Shown here: piece after piece, positions 46,901-55,130 of the stretch | Position numbering within the stretch: the first letter of the stretch is position 1 | Layout: the number at the start of each line of letters is the position of its first letter | Assembly (NCBI RefSeq): GCF_037325665.1 | Contig: NC_090249.1 | Location: forward strand, 62,563,205 to 62,627,204 | DNA: 64,000 nt | Direction of reading: 5' to 3' | Source: Littorina saxatilis | Lineage: Eukaryota > Mollusca > Gastropoda > Littorinimorpha > Littorinidae | Made by a program: the position numbers and the translations under genes | Notes under the pieces: generated by a model | Database searches by the model: none | What the model was told of the DNA's origin: nothing | Seen by the model: only the letters and a program-made list of their open reading frames with translations

Positions 46901-49900
46901 GACGGTTCCGCATCTTTGCGTTTCCGGCCTGATTTCCTGGCCAAGAATCAGTCTCCGGGGCAGGCCTCTCCGCTGGTTAGAGTTAAGGCTCTGACCAGCG
47001 CGTTGGCCCCGGATGACCCCGATTCGGTCAATTGCCCTGTGAGGGCACTTCGTCTGTACTTAGCCCGGACTCAGCCGATTCGGTCTAGTTCTCAGAAGTT
47101 GTTGTTTATCTCTCTCCTTACTAGGCGCGAGAAAGATTTGTCGAAGGTAACGTTGGCCCGGTGGGTGTCCTCGCTCATCAAGCAGGCTTATGAGTGGAGT
47201 CGCACAAAGAGGGGGGGGGTTATGCCCTCCTTGCCACTTGACTCGGCCCGAGCCCATGAAACGAGGGCGTGGGCATCCTCTCTGGCAGTTCTGCGCTCCA
47301 GACGTCTAGAGGAGGTGCTGACAACTGCGTATTGGCGTTCCGAAGATGTTTTCATAAACTTTTATCTTCGGGACGTCACAGCTCTTCGACAGGATGGCTC
47401 CAGAGGCCTTCCAGCGCTCATAGCAGCAGGCCAGTTCCTGTCCAGAACTTGATGGTGAGTTTTGATTCATTTCTAGCCCACCGCCTTGTTGATGTTATCT
47501 GCTAATGTGATTCGGAGTAAGAATATGATATTAAATGGAAAATTTCCTAAATAAATTATCATTTAATTAATATACTTACCCGAATCACATACTGTATTCC
47601 CTCCCACCTGCCCCGCTTATGGTTTTAAGATTTTTTAAAGCCGTATGATAATAGGCACGTGTTCCTAGAGGAAGTGACGTGGCATACACCCGTATGGGAG
47701 GTAACTCCCGGTGTACTGGCCCATTACCAAAGCTACTTTCACTTTCGTTTTGGTGATGGGGTTGCTTCCCTTTAAATTCTTTAGCCGGGTAAGCGTTTTT
47801 CAGTGATAAGCATCTCAGGTGACTCAATGCTAATGTGATTCGGGTAAGTATATTAATTAAATGATAATTTATTTAGGAAATTTTCCATTTATTATTATTA
47901 TTATTATTATTGACTCACATGCGAAGCAAAAGTGAGTCTATGTACTCACCCGAGTCGTCCGTCCGTCCGTCCGGAAAACTTTAACGTTGGATATTTCTTG
48001 GACACTATTCAGTCTATCAGTACCAAATTTGGCAAGATGGTGTATGATGACAAGGCCCCAAAAAACATACATAGCATCTTGACCTTGCTTCAATGTCAAG
48101 GTCGCGGGGGCCATAAATGTTGCCTAAAAAACAGCTATTTTTCACATTTTTCACATTTTCTCTGAAGTTTTTGAGATTCAATACCTCACCTATATATGAT
48201 ATATAGGGCAAAGTAAGCCCCATCTTTTGATACCAGTTTGGTTTACCTTGCTTCAAGGTCAAGGTCACAGGAGCTCTTCAAAGTTGGATTGTATACATAT
48301 TTTGAAGTGACCTTGACCCTGAACTATGGAAGATAACTGTTTCAAACTTAAAAATTATGTGGGGCACATGTTATGCTTTCATCATGAGACAAGTTGGTCA
48401 CATATGATCAAGGTCAAGGTCACTTTGACCCTTATGAAATGTGACCAAAATAAGGTAGTGAACCACTAAAAGTGACCATATCTCATGGTAGAAAGAGCCA
48501 ATAAGCACCATTGTACTTCCTATGTCTTGAATTAACAGCTTTGTGTTGCATGACCTTTGATGACCTTGACCTTGGGTCAAGGTCACATGTATTTTGGTAG
48601 GAAAAATGTGTAAAGCATGTGAGTCGTATGGGCTTTGCCCTTCTTGTTATTATTATATACTGTTCAAAAAAAGAAACGCATAGCTTGTAATATTTGGATA
48701 ATTTAGTAATATGGCTACAAGGATATCCACCAAACTGCAGGAAATGTTTATCTGGTCGTCGACCTTTCGTCCATTGCCACAAGTGAGCTCTGCACGTGAC
48801 GCATGCGTTATCAGTGGCTACAATGTCAAAATTGCTCATTTGGCATAACCACTCGTCATGCTTCAGTGTAATCTCGTGAAACTCGGGGAATATTGAGCTC
48901 TCACCATGTCTTCCAAAACCCATAAAAGCGGATTGTTCGCCACAAAGAAATCAGACGACAATTCAGCTTACGACTCACATGCTTTACACATTTTTCCTAC
49001 CAAAATACATGTGACCTTGACCCAAGGTCAAGGTCATCAAAGGTCATGCAACACAAAGCTGTTAATTCAAGACATAGGAAGTACAATGGTGCTTATTGGC
49101 TCTTTCTACCATGAGATATGGTCACTTTTAGTGGTTCACTACCTTATTTTGGTCACATTTCATAAGGGTCAAAGTGACCTTGACCTTGGTCATATGTGAC
49201 CAAATTGTAATATTTGGATAATTTAGTAATATGGCTACAAGGATATCCACCAAACTGCAGGAAATGTTTATCTGGTCGTCGACCTTTCGTCCATTGCCAC
49301 AAGTGAGCTCTGCACGTGACGCATGCGTTATCAGTGGCTACAATGTCAAAATTGCTCATTTGGCATAACCACTCGTCATGCTTCAGTGTAATCTCGTGAA
49401 ACTCGGGGAATATTGAGCTCTCACCATGTCTTCCAAAACCCATAAAAGCGGATTGTTCGCCACAAAGAAATCAGACGACAATTCAGCGACGAAAGATGGC
49501 CCGATTGAGCAGAGAAGACCGCCAAATTGCATTGGGTCGTTTACAAGCAGGCCAAAGTCAAAGTGCAATCGCCAGGCACTTCCACGTGTCCCAGAGCACC
49601 ATCAGTAGACTGTGGGTCAGGTTTCAAGCCACTGGCTCCGTTGCTGACTTGCCACGAGCGGGAAGACCAAGGGCGACAACTGCTGCTCACGACCGCTTCA
49701 TACGGCTCCGCCACCTCCGGAATCGTTTCCTGTCGGCCTCATCTTCTGTCCAGGCTCTCCCCGGGCCACACCGATTATCGGACCAGACCGTGCGGAACCG
49801 CCTGCATGAAGCTGGTTTGAGAGCTCGCAGACCTCACAGAGGAGCTGTCCTCACCCGCCGCCATCGCCAGAACCGAGTGCAGTGGGGCAACCAGCACCTT

Positions 49901-51082
49901 CGCTGGACCGTCCGGAATCACTGGAGACACGTGTGGTTCAGCGACGAGTCCTACTTCCTGCTCCAGCGACATGATGGTCGGAGGAGGGTCTACCGGAGAG
50001 TAAACGAACGTTACGCGCCCAACTGTGTGGATGAGGCACCCGTTCATGGTGGTGGAGGCGTCATGGTGTGGGGGGCGATCAATACCGCTGGAAGGAGCAC
50101 CCTGGTGCACGTCCAAGGGCACATAACTGCCCAGCGATACGTGGAAGAAATTCTGCGCCCACACGCCCTTCCTCTTCTGGCTGACCAGGATGCCATATTC
50201 CAGCAGGACAACGCTCGCCCGCACACAGCACGACTCACCACCCAGTTCCTCACCGACCACCATGTCCAGGTGCTTCCCTGGCCATCCATGTCGCCAGACA
50301 TGAACCCGATAGAACACCTCTGGGATGAATTGGACAGACGTGTGCGCAGGCGAGAAGAAGCGCCGGCAAATCACCGCGATCTATTGCAGGCACTTCAGGA
50401 GGAGTGGGACACCATCCCACAGCATCTGATCCAGTCCATGCCCAGAAGGTGCCGGGCAGTTGTTGCTGCTCAAGGCAGTCACACCCCCTACTGACTTGAC
50501 AGCCTCGGCACCCAATCGTATTGATTGACTGATTGATTTGAAGATGCAAATGAACTGTGTGTGCATTCAACTGTGTCCATACCAAATTTCAAACAAATAA
50601 TCTAAATATTGGATTTTCTGTTAATTTTTTCGAAAAATACAACAAATTTGGCAAGTAGCAACTATGCGTTTCTTTTTTTGAACAGTATAGTTGTTGTCTT
50701 ATAACTTCTGTGTGTACATGCCCCTTCATTCACCAGTTTATGTTAAGTCTTTGAAAGAATATGGAATATGTACCTTAAGATATGTATGCTATCTCTCACT
50801 TCAATGTGCTTGATAAACATAACCAAATGTGTATCTTCCGTGGAAAGCAGTGATAACTGTTTGAACAGATATCCAAGAATGTGTGTATCTCTCACTTCAA
50901 TGTGCTTGATAAACATAATACATGTAACTAAAAGCAGTGATGAACTGTTTGAACAGATACCCAAGAATGCGTGTACGGACCTCCATGACAGACTGCCATC
51001 TTTACCTCATGAAGCGATGGGTCTTGGACTACCTGGCTGTTCACAAGTAGGTCTTTATATCTGTTTGCTTTTGTGTGGGTGG

Positions 51083-51171
<89 letters not shown>

Positions 51172-52065
51172 CAGACTTGTTTTCTTTTACACTTGATTAA
51201 TTGATGTCTAACTTTGCTTGGCGGCATCAATAGACAATCAATATAATCTCGTGTGGAAGAAAACTGTCCCACAACTCAGTCTGAATAGCAGGTACTGTCC
51301 CATCTAACAAAGCTGTCTGTTTCAAGGATTGAATCATGTACTGATTTCAGAGACTGTGAGAAAATGACGTCACTGAAGCACGACCTCCTGCCCCACATCG
51401 TCAAGAAGCAGTTCCCGTCAGAAGCTCGCCTGCAGAAGAGTCGTGCGGCGTGGCAGAAGAAGCCGACTGACGACGATGATGAGCTGGAGCGACCCAAACG
51501 CTTGCTGCCTGTCAATAAGGACAATGGTCAGTCCTGGCCGGTGTTGTTACACCCCCAGTGTTGTTACATATATTGTCTTTTTTTCTCCATTTTCATTACT
51601 TTATTGTCCCATCGCTGAGAAATTTGGGTCGCTCCCTCTCAGTGGAAAGCTAGCAGCAAGAGAGTGGCGCTACCCAGGTGTGTGCGTGTTTAGGTGTAAC
51701 CAACCACACGCACTAATGGCACAATGACCGAGGTCTTTTACGTGCCACAGGGGTGACATGGGGGTGGAACATTTATACCATCTCTGAGTCTGCACACAAA
51801 GTTGACCTGTGTCTATCCCGGCCCGGATTAGAACCTGTGACCCGCAGATCTCAAGTCCAGTGCTCTACCAACTGAGCTACCGGGGCCCAGGGAGTGTACA
51901 GGTTTCATTGTTTTCAGCTTGACAGGGGGTGGCATGTAATTCATCTTCCTGTCTTACTGCCTACCCCATACTCTTGGTTTCTGCTCAAACTTTGAAACCA
52001 TTTGTGTGTGTGGGTGGTATGTATGTGTTTGTAAATGTTTGGTCTTTAGTTAGTTAGTTAGAGTT

Positions 52066-52100
<35 letters not shown>

Positions 52101-55059
52101 GCACAGGTCTCACCACAAACTTATGTTCAAGGGTTGAGTATTTGTGTTGCTGTGGGTTTGGCTGGGCATTAAAATGGGGTGCATGAGTCAGGATGAGGTT
52201 GTGATAATATTTAAAACCTAAAGAAATCTGACAATATCGGGTCTTAAAAAGGAGGGAGTTTTTAAAATGGGGTTAAAATTGACAGAACATGTGAAAAAGC
52301 AAGGTTTTAGACTGGAGGAAGTCTGAGGTTGACCCTTAGTTTGTCATCAGACTTTTCAACCATGTATGTGTGTGTTGGCGTGTGCATTTGTGTGTGAGAA
52401 GTAAAAAAGATATTCAGAACATTTTCAAGGCTGAAATCATAAACAATGCTATTTATTTTTTTGACTATGTCATTTCAGGCCGTCATAATGCTCTCACTGC
52501 ACCAGTCATCCAATGGCAGCATGTTTGAAGCGTAAAATGTCCTTTTTATATCTGTGTCATACATTAAAAGTTATTTGGAAAAGCAGACGTCAACCATCCT
52601 ACATAATGTGATAATTGCAGACATATATGCCTTTGCGGAGCTCTATGCCGCGTGCAAGGTGAACTCGAGCGACGCGAACTTGGCGCTGGCTCTGTCGGGG
52701 TGTCATCATCGCCTGGACTGCGTGACAGGAGGTTCCGACGCTGACATTCTGGACGATGAAGAGGACATGCTGAGTCCTCCAGACAACGACGTCATCCGCT
52801 GTTTCGCCTACGTCATGGACTCGGGTTTCTGTGTGCGAACCAACACCCTACGTGCATTCTGCGAAGCCAACAGACAGGTAGAGTGGCTTCTTGCCTTGGG
52901 GCTGTCTTTAGTGTGTGGGGGTGTTGGTGGTGTGTGATTGTGTGTGTGTAAATGTTTGGTCTTTAGTTAGTGTGTGTGTGTGTTCGTTTTGGGTTTGGGC
53001 TGATGTCACCATACACCAGGATGTTCAAATATTCAAATTGTAAATGCTGTGGTTAGGTACTCTTTGGTGACTTTAATTTCTCCACACACTGTCAGGGTGG
53101 TCGCTTTGTGCCAATGTTCCTTGTAAGCTGCAGTGTGTCACTGCTGTGTTGTTTGTTCTGCAGGTGTCCAAAGTGTTCTCTGTGTTGGTGCCCAGCAACA
53201 AAGGCCTTGTGCATCCCTCGGTCAAACTAAAGAAATCATCACAGGTGAGTGCACACCTTCTGCACCATGCTGACTACCTCTTTGTTTTACGTAGAAAGGA
53301 CGTAAATGTTGCACAAAAGTTTTCCTATCTAAAATGTTTGGGGTTTTTCCTTGTGCAGTAGGAGTTACTGACAAATGACACTAGTGTTAAAACATACTGA
53401 GACGTCTCTTGTTCCTTGTGCAGTAGGAGTTACTGACAAATGACACTAGTTAAAACATACGGAGACGTCTCTTGTTCCTTGTGCAGTATGAGTTACTGAC
53501 AAATGACACTAGTGTTAAAACATACTGAGACGTCGCTTCTTGACCCTCTCTTTGGAAAATACGCCAAACAAAGTTCCAGAAGCTGTCATCATGCAAAATA
53601 TTGCGTCGCTTAAAAATTCCGTCTGTTTTTCTGCATGTATCACAGGAACTGACAAATAAATTTTGAGAACCAAGTTTTTCTTGGTGACTTTGTCACATGA
53701 ACATTTTGTAAGGTCACTGCCAGGCTGTGCTTGTACCGGTATCGTACATCATTAAACAGATAAAAAGCAAAATGTTCTCATGCAGACATTTCATTGCAGG
53801 TGGGACCAGACTGCATTGTGGGAGAGGGAACCAGTCTGGGTGAGAAAGTCTCGGTGAAGAAGTCTGTGGTTGGCCGAAACTGTGTGATCCAAGACAAGGC
53901 CAAGGTCGTCAACTCCATTATCATGGATCAGGTGGAGATAGGACAAAGGTGACACACACACTGTTTTGTTTGTTATTGTAGTGCCATGTTGTTTTGTAAA
54001 CACTATGACTGTGTATTTAGACAGGCACATAGCCTTGTGCTTAGGACAAAGGTGACACACACACTGTTTTGTTACTAATGCCTTGTTGTTTTGTAAAGAC
54101 TATGACTGTGCGGTTAGGAAGCTAGTAATTTACTGTGGAAGGCCAGCTTTCTCCTTCTCTCTTGAACTTGACTGCATGAACCTCAGAGCGATTACCGTAT
54201 TTTCCGGATCATAAGGCGCGACTTTTTTCCTCGAGTTTGACCTCTGCGCCTTGTATAACGAAGTGCCTAATCCGTGTATGAAATACGAAAAAAATCAAAG
54301 AGACCGCCTGAGTACCAGTCAAACAACTTGTGATAATGCATGTTTCAGCTACTAGGTACTACCCTGGCCAAGTTTCCTCTCAAGACATCAAAGAGACCGC
54401 CCCATAGGTTAAACTCGGTCACTGACCCCGGTGCAGGAAGTGTTTCCTCTCTCAGATATGACAGGGGAACCACCTCTCATAGCTAAAACTGGGTCATTGA
54501 CCCCTGGGAAGAAGGTCAGTGTCTATAAACAAGGCAACCCAGCTATCACAATGGACCTGCCTTTGATCTCGCGGCACACACAGAGCACACATATTTCCAC
54601 TCTGTATTCTTCCTTTGATGTGCGGATTCTTCCTTTGATGTGCGGCTTATTTTCATTCTTCGACCGTTTGTTACCGTATACTTTTTCAATTTTGGTGCGC
54701 CCTATCGGCCCCCTGCGCCCAATGGGTGACTGGATTACAATTTGTGGGGGTGCGCCTTATGCGCTGTAGCGCCTTGTTACCCGGAAAATACTGTACATGT
54801 AAAAACAAGTTTGGATGTCCCATTTAGGTAACTGCTCTATGGTTAAGTTACACTGAAAGTTTTCTTTGTCGCCAAGATAAGGATCTCTTAGTTAAGCCTC
54901 CAATTTAGTGTGTGGTGTTTTGTGTTTCAGTTCCGTGGTGATGAACAGCATCATATGCACCGGGGCCCTGGTGGCAGAGATGTGTGAACTCAAGGACTGC
55001 ATTGTGGCGCCCTCTATGAGTGTACATCCTCTCAGTATGTACACATACAATCCTCTTAT

Positions 55060-55130
<71 letters not shown>

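Larger units (their letters stand above)
41445..47889 (+). mobile_element. DIRS-like retroelement, looks whole
   Basis: Tyrosine-recombinase retrotransposon of about 6.4 kb. Inverted terminal repeats of about 200 bp lie at about 41475-41667 and 47642-47835. An internal complementary region at about 47503-47590 matches both outer ends, the hallmark of DIRS1-type elements. Parts in order: gag-like frame, reverse transcriptase/RNase H frame, tyrosine recombinase frame. No long target-site duplication is evident, as expected for the family. The terminal repeats look nearly identical and the frames are long, so the insertion is probably young. It sits in EIF2B3 intron 4, inside a SINE tail. Confidence 0.93.
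48658..50688 (+). mobile_element. Tc1/mariner transposon
   Basis: Perfect 26-bp terminal inverted repeats begin TACTGTTCAAAAAAAGAAAC (48658-48683 and 50663-50688), flanked by TA on both sides (48656-48657, 50689-50690). It encodes an uninterrupted transposase. Its 5' region contains an extra 520 bp: a 283-bp direct duplication flanking a 235-bp inverted copy of outside sequence. It lies in EIF2B3 intron 4. Confidence 0.95.
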
